From Anodontia alba (Eukaryota; Mollusca; Bivalvia; Lucinida; Lucinidae), in assembly GCA_964016985.1 (NCBI GenBank), contig OZ024827.1, positions 54,168,684 to 54,232,683 of the forward strand: a stretch of DNA of 64,000 nucleotides. The letters run 5' to 3'. The notes below the pieces were generated by a model that did not search any database, was not told where the DNA came from, and worked only from the letters and a program-made list of their open reading frames with translations. Of this stretch, positions 48,946 through 60,752 are shown one piece after another (position 1 is the first letter of the stretch; every line of letters starts with the position of its first letter). Both the position numbers and the translations under genes were made by a program.

Positions 48946-48961
48946 ATTAATTATGTTTTAA

Positions 48962-50055
48962 ACACTATAGTGTGAAAGCAAGAGTTTCAGGATAGGTATT
49001 TTATTGAAAGACACATTTGTAGACTCTAAGTACCTCATTAGAATTCAAACAAAAATCATTTGTTCTGAGAGCATTCAATGTTTTGATTTAAAAACTGTTT
49101 TATACATCAAATTATCTCTCCAAAACTATCAAAATCACCAAAACCAATGTATTCAGTTGTCTACAAATTTCACTTTTACTATGTAACTTGGTCTTATTCG
49201 TGTCATTATCATCCTTGGCACTATTTATAAGACTCATTATTTTCCAAAATGATCTTTCTTTTTAAACTTTGCTTAGAGGTAATGTACTAAGGAAAGTTTA
49301 ACAAAGGTTCTATGGAATAAAATCATTGTATGCATTAAAGAAAAACAGGGGCAACGGACTCTACCGGGCTACGGACAGCATTTTCTCAGCCCCATCTAAG
49401 CCGCATATTGAGACAGCTTGAATCCCTTTGGTATGTCATCTAGGTCTGCTGCCATGCAATGGAAAACGAATGCTTTGTTAAAATTAAAGCTAACATGATG
49501 ATGCCATGATTAATTAAAAATAGGGGCTACGGACTCTACAAAAAAAGGGATTTATCCAGCTGCTCGACGTGTAATATATGTGCTGTTTCGAAGTATAAAG
49601 AGCCTTTTCTTTTAGGTTTTTGTGTATAAATTCATTTGCAGAATAACAGAAACACTCATGAAATACCTCATACTAGGTTAAACTACTTCTAATTTTAGGT
49701 ACCTCAAAAATTGAAAAAGCATAACGAATGATAGCATTTACCTTATCTGGCATATCTGAAGTGGTATTTCACCAATTTTTAATCCGTAAACTGCATAATT
49801 TAAGGGAGGTATATCATCATATTACAAAAGTTTTATTTTTCCCACCTGGCAGTACATATTGCGAAATGTCAACTTTGAAAAATCAAGGGAATAATCTTGC
49901 AACAGCATAACGCGAAAAAAGCCTTTTTTCAGTACATCTAGCTAGTTTTCTCCAAATCAGATGATCGCAGATACCCAAAACTGTATGTGTACATGAAGGT
50001 TATTCAATTGCGGATTCAGCAGTTTAAAACTTATACTTATCTGGTTTGATGACTG

Positions 50056-50087
<32 letters not shown>

Positions 50088-51600
50088 TTCATTTAACATA
50101 GCTCAACCACAAAATCCTTACTTTATTGTGTCATAGCCGCTGCGTATAAAATTTGAATCCAATACACTAATCTTTTCAAAAGATATCGAACGGAAACCAT
50201 TTTTGTTACGTACGGGACGGACGGACGTACGGACAGCGGTGATTCTATATGCCCCCGGCCCCCATTGAAAATGGCGGGGGCTTAAAATATGTGTATTTCG
50301 GGTAACCCAACCCTACCTAATTTTCTTGGTGAAATCTATCATTTTTTTTTTTTTTTTTTTTTTTTTTTTCATGTTTTCTCCAAAACAATAGGTGGTACTT
50401 GGATAAAATACTTATACTAAATATTCCGACAAGAAGGTCTGAACAAATAGTGTAGACCCAGATCAAACTGCTACTATAGGTAAACTGTTTGCCATTCTGT
50501 CAGTATTTTTAGACATATCTAAGGATAGGCAAACCAATTTTGTAAAATTTTATGTGCAAACAGGTGCTTTCAAGTGTCCTCCAGTGAAAAAGTGACGATA
50601 AAGTAGGGCTTAAAATTTTGAAAAAGTAGGGCAAAAGTAGGCATTTCAATCAAGCTGAGTAGGGATTGTTTTCAGACGTAGAAAAAGATATAATAAGCAA
50701 CAGTGTCTTCTCTGAACAAAAACACTGCATTACCATGGAAAGGAAATGCCAAACTAAATGTTCCAAAAAAGGAGATACAACTGAAGTAAAAATATTTTAT
50801 AAACTTTTGCATCGCGGCTGCTCAGAATGAGTTGATCTGATTTTTACAAACTTCGAGCAAGCTAGAAAAAAACATTAAAGTTTTTGGTCACTTCAAACAT
50901 TTTTGGACTAAAAAGTAGGGTATTAAAAAGGCATTTCAAAAACAAAGTAGGGAAAAGTAGGGCCCGCTTGAAAGCTTATGCAAAAAAAAACAAACATATT
51001 TGATAATTATGGTATAATTATAAATAAATTAAAAATCCCAACCTATCCTACCTATATTTCTCTAACATGTTACCCTAAACACATATATTTTTATTTGGCC
51101 TTATGACCCACCAATTCAGTATTGTCAGTTCAGATTCACAATAATGCAGTCAGATCTAACTGAATTTGATTTCAGACCACGCTTTGACTTCTGAATCTAC
51201 TGCATGAATTGCGATATAACGTCCAAGTCAACAATATTTCATCGTTTAGAGACATTGTCTCCAAATTTGTGGGACTTTTACCCGACCCGATCACATGAAT
51301 TCGGGTCCTGCTTAGTTACTAGCAGCTCAGCCATGGAGACTTTAGGCAGCCCATCTAGTTCGCGGGCCCCAACGGGCGGGGCCATGCCTTCCAAATTCCA
51401 AAAACTAATGTATGCCGGTGACAGGTACAATACACTATCGTTCGCTTGTAAAAAGAGTAAACATGAAATCCGTTTTACTGCTTCAGGATTTTTTCCTAAG
51501 ATTCATGACCGTTTGTGCATTTTTGTCTTTGTTTCTGTTTGTTTGTTTTTTTTTGTTTTTTTTTGTTTTTTTGTTTTTTTTGTTGTTTTTTTGTTTGTTT
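48962..51600. other. No recognised gene; old repeat remnants
   Basis: GGGGCAACGGACTCTACCGG (49348) and GGGGCTACGGACTCTAC (49516) are related. A tail with GGACGGACGGACGTACGGAC and a small hairpin (GCCCCCGGCCCCCATT with ATGGCGGGGGC) ends near 50285, similar in style to the other array elements. Poly-T runs sit at 50058-50087 and 50341-50369. Around 50600-50960 the word AGTAGGG recurs. No gene. Confidence 0.4.
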
Positions 51601-51644
51601 TTTTTTTTGTTTTTTTTTTTGTGAGTCTACACACTATGGAAAGC

Positions 51645-51646
<2 letters not shown>

Positions 51647-51722
<76 letters not shown>
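51647..51722. repeat. (CA)n microsatellite
   Basis: An uninterrupted CA run preceded by a TTTTG/TTTG tract (51536-51620). Confidence 0.95.
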
Positions 51723-51724
<2 letters not shown>

Positions 51725-51861
51725 AACAACAATAATATCAAACCGTTCGAACAAACACATGATTGTGTCGAAGTTTTTTTTTATCACGCGAAAAGAGCGT
51801 AAAGTCTAGGTGTTATCTGAAAATCTACACCAAAGTGTACCTAATGCTAAAAACGAATCTA

Positions 51862-52574
51862 TGGTGGCATATAACTGACATCTAAATATTGAGATACTAA
51901 GACAACTTTTTCTGCTTTTATGTCGACTTAAAATGTATGACCTGATGCTATATCGACTTCCGGTGACAATGGTTATCGCGACTGCAAGTCGTAATACTGT
52001 CCAGAAGTGTCATCCACAACGTCAGCATCATGAAACACTTTTACAACTATATGTCGACATTATAATTATTATCTCGACTTCCGGTCATGTTATGTAGAAG
52101 GATTTGTTGAGAAGATAATGATAGTCAGAAAGTGACTATGGCGGTCGAGATAGTTAAATTCGGGACGATGTGACGTATTAAGTTTAGGGCTTAATATAGT
52201 GTTCGGTGGCATATAGACATTATATAATTATCGTTTCTTGTAAACAACTCTGCGATTGCAATAAGACTGGCGCTGCCTGTGTGATCTTGGTCTAAAAATA
52301 AACTTTCACGACTACGCCACGCTAACTGGCAAATCATGACATGTAAAAGAACCGGAAGTCGAGATAATAAAAAATAATAGAAAATAAGTCGTCATACAAT
52401 GTTAACACGCATTGTTTTCTTGAACGCAGCTTAGAGCAATATTAAGACCTGCAGACGCGATAACCATTATCAACGGAAGTCGATATAGCATCAAGTCTTA
52501 CATTGTAAGTCGACATAAAATCAGAAGAAGTCGACTTAGTATGTCAATATTTAGATGTCAGTTATATGCCACCA
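51862..52574. mobile_element. Non-autonomous TIR transposon, family T (copy 1, 713 bp)
   Basis: The first ~115 bases and the last ~115 bases are inverted repeats: TGGTGGCATATAACTGACAT, CTAAATATTGA, CTTTTATGTCGACTTA, GCTATATCGACTTCCG and ATGGTTATCGCG on the left have counterparts read inverted on the right, ending ATATGCCACCA. No transposase frame. Flanks AACGAATCT and AACGTATCA may be a diverged 8-9 bp target duplication, which would suit a hAT-like origin. Confidence 0.75.
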
Positions 52575-52889
52575 AACGTATCATGCTTAATCGCAAATTT
52601 TGTAGGCTGACGTCGTAAGTCTCGTGATTCACCACCTTGCAATTGGAATACGGCGTTATTGGCTGTTTTGTCGTTATTTTCGGCACGGCCGCCGTGTCAA
52701 CAGCCTTTGCCAAATCACGGAACGCTTATTGTTTTTCAGGATAAACACCGAACCACCCAAGCGTTTGTTGGACCATCACATTTTTGGTCACACACATCAC
52801 TGGTCACACGATTAGTCTATAGGAGTGCGTCTGCACGCCGAACCGCTCCGCGATTCGAGGAACTGCAAAGCAGTTCCCGTTGGACGCAA

Positions 52890-53052
52890 TTATAAAGGTA
52901 ACCTTAGCGTTTACCTTTGCGATTTATTTTCATGGTGGCTGCGGAGGGATTCGAACCCACGCTTCCGAAGAGACTGGTGCCTCAAACTGATGCCTTTCTG
53001 AGGGATCCCGGAGCAGCACAATACAGAACTTATAAAGGTAACCTTAGCGTTT
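52890..53052 (-). repeat. tRNA-Leu-like SINE or tRNA pseudogene with 22-bp flanking repeats
   Basis: On the minus strand, TTTGAGGCACCAGTCTCTTC followed by GGAAGCGTGGGTTCGAATCC and CTCCGCAGCCA resembles the 3' half of a class II leucine tRNA (long variable arm, perfect B-box). The 5' half is replaced by GCTGCTCCGGGATCCCTCAG, also found near 21870. The whole is flanked by direct repeats TATAAAGGTAACCTTAGCGT (52891 and 53031), a plausible target-site duplication. Confidence 0.6.
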
Positions 53053-53482
53053 TACTTTAATAGTGGCAGCTGTTAACATCGTCCCAACGCCTGAAAGACC
53101 ACACTTGTGCTGAAATAAAATCGAAAATACCTGGCCGGAAGGGCAACAAAAGTTGCGAAAACGAAACTAGAAAACTGGTTCTCGTCTTCTTGTCTGCAAA
53201 ACAGCATTATTCGCGGAGTCGACCCTCTCTGCGGATACCAGGTCTTTTACAATCATCCCGACTGTGCGTTGTCTAAAGAGACTGGAAAAAATTGAAATTT
53301 TGCACCGAAAATTTCACCACGTGGCTTTTTGGCACCAAATCAGCCGAAAATTTTCGGGCAAATTAAACAACAAAAAAGTTGTGTTTCTGTATTTCCTAGC
53401 TCCAGTTTCAATACTGAAATATTCAGAATAATTTTTCTGTGGGGTGGGGGAGTTGTACCAAAACTCAGAATTTGTTTCCACC

Positions 53483-54120
53483 TCCTTCAATGGGCTACAG
53501 TTTAAACTGTTATATAGAAAACAAGACAGCAAGGAGCAAATACTAACTCTCCATTTTCAGTAGGCAAGAGGAGCTGAGAGGCAAGAAGACCGTGCTCTGA
53601 AAGAGTCTAGTATGTATAGAAGATTGCTGAATTGTGCTTTTTGAAAGAAGTAGCCTTTTTGTGCTGGAAAAGGTGCAACCGCAACATCAACAACGTAACA
53701 ACAACAACTACGTAACAACAACGTAAATAAAAGTTATTATATTGTCTTGACCTTTTCTTTGCAACAAACGGTACACAAACGTGGAATTCAAGCCAAACAC
53801 GTCCTTCAATGGGCTACAGTTTAAACTGTTGTATAGAAAACAAGATAGCAAGGAGCAAATACTAACTCTCCATTTTCAGTAGGCAAGAGGAGCTGAGAGG
53901 CAAGAAGACCGTGCTCTGAAAGAGTCTAGTATGTATAGAAGATTGCTGAATTGTGCTGTTTGAAAGAAGTAGCCTTTTTATGCTGGAAAAGGTGCAACCG
54001 CAACATCAACAACATAACAACAACAACTACGTAACAACAACGTAAATAAAAGTTATTATCTTGTCTTGACCTTTTCTTTGCAACAAACGGTACACAAACG
54101 TGGAATTCAAGCCAAACACG
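53483..54120. repeat. 319-bp tandem duplication
   Basis: TCCTTCAATGGGCTACAGTT at 53483 recurs at 53802; both copies run through GAGGAGCTGAGAGGCAAGAA, CAACAACGTAACAACAAC and AACGTGGAATTCAAGCC. Only about half a dozen differences separate them, so the event is recent. It places a second copy of the upstream region ahead of the HhH frame. Confidence 0.9.
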
Positions 54121-54342
54121 TCCGTAAAAATAATATACTTGAATTATGCAAGTGAAGAGGAATTGCAGCTGATTCCTTGTATTGGACCCACTACTGCACA
54201 AGCCATCATAGCACTTAAGGAAGCTAAGGGTAGCCTCGATCAGGCCACACTTGAAACTTTGATCCGGACAAAGTCAGATAGTGCGGTTTTGCGTGTTTTG
54301 GACTTTGTCCCTAACAATGAGGAGGACCTCGAGTGGATATAG
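54100..54342 (+). CDS. Helix-hairpin-helix protein fragment
   Basis: An open frame of 80 codons beginning at a GTG (54100), not an ATG, within duplicated sequence. It contains YASEEELQLIPCIGPTTAQA, then IIALKEAKGSLDQATLETL, which is a helix-hairpin-helix DNA-binding motif (hairpin IPCIGPTTA), and ends acidic (NNEEDLEWI). HhH domains contact DNA backbones without sequence preference. With no ATG in this frame, it may be a 3' exon of a spliced gene or a retroelement fragment. Confidence 0.45.
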   Translation: MEFKPNTSVKIIYLNYASEEELQLIPCIGPTTAQAIIALKEAKGSLDQATLETLIRTKSDSAVLRVLDFVPNNEEDLEWI

Positions 54343-54700
54343 AGCTGAGGAAGAGGGGCTAGGAAGCATGCACGCATCTGGCCAATTCCAGCACAGTGAC
54401 CAGATGGAGTCTAGCCAATCGACTGAAGAGCCCGGATCAGACGGTTGCAGCTCATAGTCGGAGTGGTGTTAGGGATAAATAGAGAAATAGAAATCTATAT
54501 CACTAAATAAATAGATTGTAAGAACTGAGATAACGGTACAGAGTAACAGCATGGTTTCAACACTTATCCGTCAGCATATTGCATGCCCTCATTGATAATT
54601 TCGATTTGAGATTTATGGAATTTTGTTTGCTTTTTCTGATTTTTTAATTTAAAAAAAAAAAATGCTGTTTTTTCAAATTCTCTCAACGTAGCTGAATATT

Positions 54701-56246
54701 ATGGTGGCATATTTCTGCCACGAGATAGCTAGGTAGCTATCACGATACTTTCATTAATTATCTTGATATTTCGAAGTTTCCTGAAAAGATTATCTTAATA
54801 GTCTAAAGTTTCCTGGAAATATTATTGCAAAAGTTTACAGTATTATCGCGATATTTTTTGTGTTAGTTCACAGAGCTGCCACTTATTTTCTGTTATCAAT
54901 ACATCACGAAAACATGCCTATATAATTTTGACCCCCTTAAACCCCACCTTTATATAGTAAAACTGGGGTTTGCAGGGGTATACATTATTTTTCTTATTTC
55001 TGCTCAAAACATAGATTGTGGGTACTCGTTAGAACCGCCTCGTCGAAGCGGTTCTAACGAGTACCCACAATCTATGTTTTGAGCAGAAATTTGAAAAATA
55101 TCAGAGTTTTTGTATCTGAAAGTTTTCAGTTTTTGGAGGTGAAATTTTTTATATATTTGAATAGGCGTGTTTTCGTAATGGATAGAACCGATATCGGAAT
55201 ACCTTCGATTATACTGTTGAAAATTCACTGAGGATATTCACTAGCGATTTTTAAGATAAGGGGCACAGGGGACCAATTGTGATAGGACTGCTGATTGGTG
55301 CAAAAAAGCCCGGGGATAGTCATTTTGTGTAAGGCGACCTGTGATTGGTTAATAATAAAGACGAATTAGACCTCATCATTCTAATTTGAAGAAAATAATG
55401 TTTTAGCGTAATTTTTTTATTGTTTCTAAGAAATAAATGTTTCTGTTTGTGTGTTTGCTGGAGCCTAACTTCGACCTGCCCTTCCTGCTAGCGACTCTAT
55501 GGCCCTTTTCAGGACCGGTGGCATCTTTGAGCAAGTGTGGAATTACATTGGGCATTAGTAATACACACGTTTTGAAGCTCTTTTCTTTTGATCGAATGTT
55601 CTAAATTCTGTAACTTACAGACCTTGACCTTTATGCATATCGTCCGATCAGGCGAGGTAGTACATGCATGAATTACTGGTAGCGTTAAAAATCTGATTGA
55701 TTGATTTGCTGGAGCCAAACGAAGAAGTGGTGAAATTGCAAAGTTTCAATTTTCTGACACCTGCCAATTGAGGGGTTTCTACAGTCAGCCTCCAAAACGT
55801 CCCAGAAAGTGCTGGTGATGGTGGTATTTTTTCTTTTTTTATTTGCTGTGCTAAGCCTGGTCTTTGAATTAAAGTAAAATGTTTAAGCCAAGCCAGACCC
55901 TGAAATGAACACTTAACCACCAAATAGGATGGAATTACCATGGAGCTCTATGAAAAAAAAAATAGTTCACTGTACCCTAAGAGTTTATACTAGGTAATCG
56001 CAGTTCTATTTATAGCTACCTCGCTATCATGAAAAATTTATCGCGATAATTTTATCTAGATACTAAAGTTAGTTCCGAGCAGTACCACGATATTTTGCGT
56101 TAAAATATTTTCTGGAAATTAAAAAACATATCTAGATAATTGAAGTTATTGCGATAATGTTTTCAGGAAAACTTTTTATTTTCTGGAAAATTAAGAATAT
56201 TATCGCGATAGCTATCTGGCTACCTCGTGGCAGAAATATGCCACCA
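54701..56246. mobile_element. Non-autonomous TIR transposon, family T (copy 2, ~1.55 kb)
   Basis: The left end ATGGTGGCATATTTCTGCCA, CGAGATAGCTAGGTAGCTAT is matched inverted at the right end (GATAGCTATCTGGCTACCTC, GTGGCAGAAATATGCCACCA). The outermost TGGTGGCATAT is identical to the copy at 51862. Subterminal TATCGCGATA-type words recur. A family M MITE (54902-55182) is nested inside, and there is no transposase. Confidence 0.75.
54902..55182. mobile_element. Long-hairpin MITE, family M (copy 3, nested)
   Basis: Starts ATCACGAAAACATGCCTATA and ends ATAGGCGTGTTTTCGTAATG. The central palindrome (about 55001-55093) pairs TTCTGCTCAAAACATAGATT and GTGGGTACTCGTTAGAACCG with their inverse around CTCGTCGAAG. 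Highly similar to copy 2 in reverse orientation. Confidence 0.85.
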
Positions 56247-56783
56247 TAGAATATCATTCTCGAATTTTCCTCCTACATAAATAATAAATAGATGATGTTT
56301 AAATAGATCACGTGCACTGGCTCCCGGCTTAGCTGTGCACCGCCGTGACATCTCGGATACAAGCGCTAACGCAGATTGACCTTACTGACCTTCAAGTTCG
56401 TGGGAAATAAATCAGTTCGTCCAAGTACTCGTACATTACTGCGATGCAGACGGTGAGCAGCTTATGCCTTCTGATGTTTGTAAACAACGATGATGTGAAT
56501 CGAAAGAAAGAACAATGTACATAAAATTAAAACGTAATGGTACACAAACTTAAGAATATTCTTTTGTGTGTGTGTGAGAGAAAGGGGGTGGGGGAGGGGA
56601 CGGGAGAGTTGATTCACTTATTTCAAACTGTGTGTTGGGGAGGGGTGGAGGAAGGGGACTGGGAAGGTGATTCACTTATTTCAAACTGCATTGAAAAATC
56701 TAGCCAATAAGTATTTCCATTTTGGTCAGTTCTTAATACTGTCCTCTGTGGTGTAGTGGGAATTGAGTCTCATTGGTGACCTT

Positions 56784-56784
<1 letters not shown>

Positions 56785-56848
<64 letters not shown>
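56785..56848. repeat. (GT)n microsatellite
   Basis: A GT dinucleotide run. Val-Cys frames across it are artefacts. Confidence 0.95.
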
Positions 56849-57045
56849 GTTTTATTTTGTTTTGTTTTTTTAACTTAATGAACATTTTTAGCCGTTGTTT
56901 TTCTTTATTTCTTTGTTTCATCTTTTACTTTATTTTGACATTGTTTAACCTGTTAGCAAAGGCAGTGCTTCAGTATGATCCAAATCATTTTACGGAAAAT
57001 CAAAAACAACATATTCTTATGGGCAATGGCGTAAAATACTGCCTT

Positions 57046-57080
<35 letters not shown>

Positions 57081-57204
57081 ACGTCTAAACTTTCTAGGAG
57101 GACACAGACGGTGTACATTGTACACCCCGGGTTGCAGGATGAAGGCCTACAAGTTACCAAAGTGAATTATCGTATGATTCTTTAACCTGCACGTGGTGTA
57201 ACTT

Positions 57205-57368
57205 TCTCTGCACAGGGGACCTCCAGTTAACGTCCCGATCCGAAGGACGGCACACTGTTTTCATTCCATGCCTGCAAATGACATGAAGGAAAGCATGTGC
57301 GGACACCGAGAATTCCCTCGCCTGAGCCAGAGGCCAGTGCCTTACCTTTGAGCTACCGCGTTACCTAA
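57205..57368 (-). repeat. tRNA-derived SINE-like repeat
   Basis: On the minus strand GGTAACGCGGTAGCTCAAAG and GTAAGGCACTGGCCTCTGGC give a good Pol III A-box (TAGCTCAAAGG). The following body (GGACGTTAACTGGAGGTCC at its end) looks like a mollusc dispersed repeat. The B-box is degenerate. Confidence 0.4.
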
Positions 57369-58343
57369 AATACGCGTTTTTATACGTCTTTGTTATGGGA
57401 TAAGTGTATGTGTTTTGTTGACAGGGAAACACAAAGCTAAGTGATTTGAATGTTGCTTTTCACGCACAGTCAGATACTTGATAAGTAGCACATGAAAACT
57501 AGTCAAATAATAAACCTTTACCTTTCATAGTTAAAATCAGTCAAAACAACATATTATTTCAATAAAGGAAGCAGTTTTGTTTCCATGGCAACGCAATTTT
57601 TTCTTAAGTGATAGTTTTTTTTTCTTTCTAAATTGTCATCCAGTACTTGCCAATCAAAGTGGTGAAAAAAATAGAATTGCAGTATAAACAGAATATATTA
57701 AATAAACTATGTGCTTTTATGAGATAAATTCGACATATTTGTTGCCATGGCAACATAAATTTCTGTGTCATGTTGATTTTGTTAATAAATTTGTGTTTCA
57801 ATATTTAACAACTATATATATCATGCTTTTAATTATATTGTTCTCAGATTGCTGCCATGAAATCTATTAAGGACAAACAATTTTACAATACAACATGTAG
57901 TGTATTGTTGTTGTCATAGCAACCATTACAATTGGTTTTTCAAACTTATTTTTGTTGTTTTTGTAGATGTCTCATGTTGACTTATGTTTAGAAAAGTTTT
58001 CATCAATATATTAAATAGGGCAGAATTTTGTCATTCCTGAACCAGTCCCTTTTGACTTGTATCCTGAAGTCTTTAGCCTATAGGTGAAGTAATAGTATAG
58101 GCAGGCTCCATCGTCCGCACTCTTCGAACATCTCAATGGTCAACCCAAATCCAATGTCATATGAAGCCTCTGAGGCATTTGGGGAACAAGCATTTGTTAA
58201 AATGATCCAATCATGTCATCAGGATATCTGCCTTGCCAATATATATTGTTGTATCTAGAGAAGGACAAGGGCTATTTCTCCACCTAAAAGCATGATTGGG
58301 ACAAGGGGCCTTGATGACCCTCAATATTAAGTTGTGTTGCTAA
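57369..58343. other. No recognised gene
   Basis: AT-rich DNA in which CCATGGCAAC/CATAGCAACC words recur (57585, 57743, 57916). No supportable coding feature. Confidence 0.35.
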
Positions 58344-58345
58344 TA

Positions 58346-59620
58346 CGAGGGTGAGTCAATAAGTAACCAGCCTAACTTATTTCCGGTTGAGATCCACCTC
58401 TTCTTTTTCGATGTAGTTGCCCTCTAGTGTGATGCACTTAGACCAACGGTGTTCAAGTGCCATCAGCCCAGAACTGAAAAAGTCAGGGTCCTTTCCATTG
58501 ACCCACTCCTCAACTGCCGTCACGATTTCTTCATCAGACCGGAAATGAAATCCACGGATATCCTTTTTCAAGTTTGGGAATAGGAAGAAGTCGCTAGGAG
58601 CTAGGTCAGGCGAATAGGCAGGATGTGGTATTAATTCATACCCGTTTCGCTCTACAGCATCAATTGCAACTTTGCAAGTGTGGACTCTCGCGTTGTCCTG
58701 ATGCAGCAAAACACCTTTAGGGGGTTTACCTCGGCGTTTTTCACGGATGGCGGTTCTCAGCTGGTCTAACAGGTTTGCATAGTGCACTCCAGTTATTGTA
58801 CTTCTCTTGGGTAAAAAGTCCAACATAATAACGCCTTTTGCGTCCCAAAATACTGTGGCCATCACCTTGGCAGCAGATGGTTGCGTCTTGAACGTCTTTG
58901 GCCTCGGGGACCCAGGCCATACCCACTGACGACTCTGAGCTTTATTCTCACGCTCATAATAATGAACCCAAGTCTCATTTACAGTCACCAGACGCAAAAG
59001 AAAATCATCTTTTGACCTAAAACGCTTCAACAAGGCGCTGCATACTGATGCTCTGGTTGCCATTTGCTCATCGATAAGGGATTTGGGGACCCAACGGGCT
59101 GTTAGCTTGCGCATACTTAAACGATCATGTAAGATTGTTGAAACGCTACCATGTGAAATGCCTAATGCCTTTGCTATTTCTTCTACCTGAATTCACCTAT
59201 CAGAGTATACCAGATCCCGAACTTTATTACGCATATCTTCGTCGGTGGCATCCAGTGGGCGTCCAGACCTGGCTTCATCTTCTAAAGACGTTCTACCGCG
59301 TTTGAATTCCCCTACCCAGAATTTAACCTGAGCATAAGATGGTGCAGAAGACCCATAAACATCGGCTAACTCGCCGTGTATTTCCTTGCCTGTTTTACCT
59401 TTTAAATACAAGTACCGAATTACAGCACGGTACTCAACTTTAGATGAAAAGCATGCTTTTGCATCACTAGCCATGTTTGACATTCAATATCTTATTAAAG
59501 AATGACTCGATACGTGTGCAATTTTGTACCCATGTATAAAACATATATTGAAGCAAAGCATGAAAATCGTCTCGGTCCCTCGGAAATGGGATAGGCTGGT
59601 TATTTATTGACACGCCCTCT
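58346..59620 (-). mobile_element. Mariner transposon (1275 bp) with TIRs and TA target sites
   Basis: The left end TACGAGGGTGAGTCAATAAG is matched by the inverted right end TAAGAGGGCGTGTCAATAAA; ~30-base TIRs run to AACCAGCCTA. TA dinucleotides at 58344-58345 and 59621-59622 are the expected target duplication. It holds one transposase gene on the minus strand. Confidence 0.9.
58377..59483 (-). pseudogene. Mariner (DD34D) transposase with one stop and an altered first Asp
   Basis: From ATG 59483 the frame runs 368 codons to 58377 with one interruption, TGA at 59193-59195 (a CGA to TGA change would explain it). The N-terminal helix-turn-helix region (KVEYRAVIRYLYLKGKTGKE, QVKFWVGEFKRGRTSLEDEA) is followed by RWVPKSLIDEQ and the catalytic domain. 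The second Asp is in LLHQDNARVHT; the third, 34 residues later, is in SPDLAPSDFFLF. The first Asp, expected before ETWVHYY, is Asn (VNETW). With the stop and this change the copy cannot be active, but the rest is well kept. Confidence 0.88.
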
Positions 59621-60026
59621 TATTTAAGGTAATAGAATCCCTTAAAATAGGTGACGCCTTTAACAATGGTTATGGGGCAACAAATGACCCCATCACATTG
59701 GTCCTAGCGGCAACACTGCACTGAGCCGCCAACAAATCAACAAAATGGCATGTGCACCCAGCGGAGACTCAGATCAGCCTGGTCATCTGCCCAGTCTGAT
59801 CAGTTTTCACTGTCTACAATTCAATTCTTTATTTTTCAAAGCCATGGAAACCTTAGCTTCTTAGCAACCCATTGAGTGCACAGCGAAGACTGATCAGACT
59901 GGGCGGATACCTATGTTGATCTGATTCTTCCCTAGGAGCCCAGTCATTTTGTTGGTTTTGTCATGCGCTGGCTCAGTTATGGTAAAAACTGTTTAAATCA
60001 GCAGGCCGATTACCATCGAACCTACT

Positions 60027-60100
60027 GGCGCAGTGGCTCAGTTACTAGAGCGTCAGGTTTGCGTCCGGGAGGTTGTGGGTTCGATTCCCGTCCGAGTCAT
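60027..60100 (+). repeat. tRNA-derived SINE head (unit A)
   Basis: GGCGCAGTGGCTCAGTTACT contains a Pol III A-box and GGGTTCGATTCCCG, 43 bases on, a perfect B-box. The intervening part does not fold as a full tRNA, so this is a SINE promoter, not a functional tRNA. Confidence 0.7.
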
Positions 60101-60752
60101 ACCAAAGACTTGCAAAACGGTATTAGCTACTCATTCGTTTGCGCTCGGCATTGAGAAAGCGGAACTGGTCGATCCGGTGTCAGTATAATGTGACTAGGTG
60201 AACTGTCACGTCATGTGTCTGAGGTGTGATATGTCAGTGAGGCAGCACTCTTTTAGTGAGCATTGAGCTCCCTGTCACATCCAGACACCGTCGCGATATA
60301 ACTGAACGATTTTAACAAAGCGACATTAAGTCTGAATAATAAATAAATAAATATTTTTTTCTTTTCTCAGGTTGAAATCTGTCCGATTGATTACAACTTA
60401 ATGTCATACCCGCGCTTGCGCGGGTCCTTTTCAAATGAAAAAATCAATAAAATGACATGTGCACCCAGCGCACTCAGATCAGTCTGATCAGTTTTCACTG
60501 ACATGAGTACCCAGCGCATTCAGACCAGCCTGGGCATCTGCCTAGTCTGATCAGTTTTCACTGTCTACACGTAGAAACCTTAGCTCCTTAGCAACCCATT
60601 GAGTGCACAGCGAAGACTGATCAGACTGGGCGGATACCTATGTTGATCTGATTTTTCCCAGGGAGCCCAGTCATTTTGTTGGTTTTGTCATGCGCTGGCC
60701 AAATTATGGTAAAAGCCTTTCAAATCAGCAGGCCGAATATCTTCGAACCTAG

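Noticed and set aside
48383..48961. 192-residue repeat protein gene
   Set aside because: The frame follows from a 30-bp tandem unit whose length is a multiple of three; there is no gene context.
60027..60100. Functional tRNA gene
   Set aside because: A- and B-boxes are present but no acceptor or anticodon stem pairing could be made; it belongs to a duplicated SINE.
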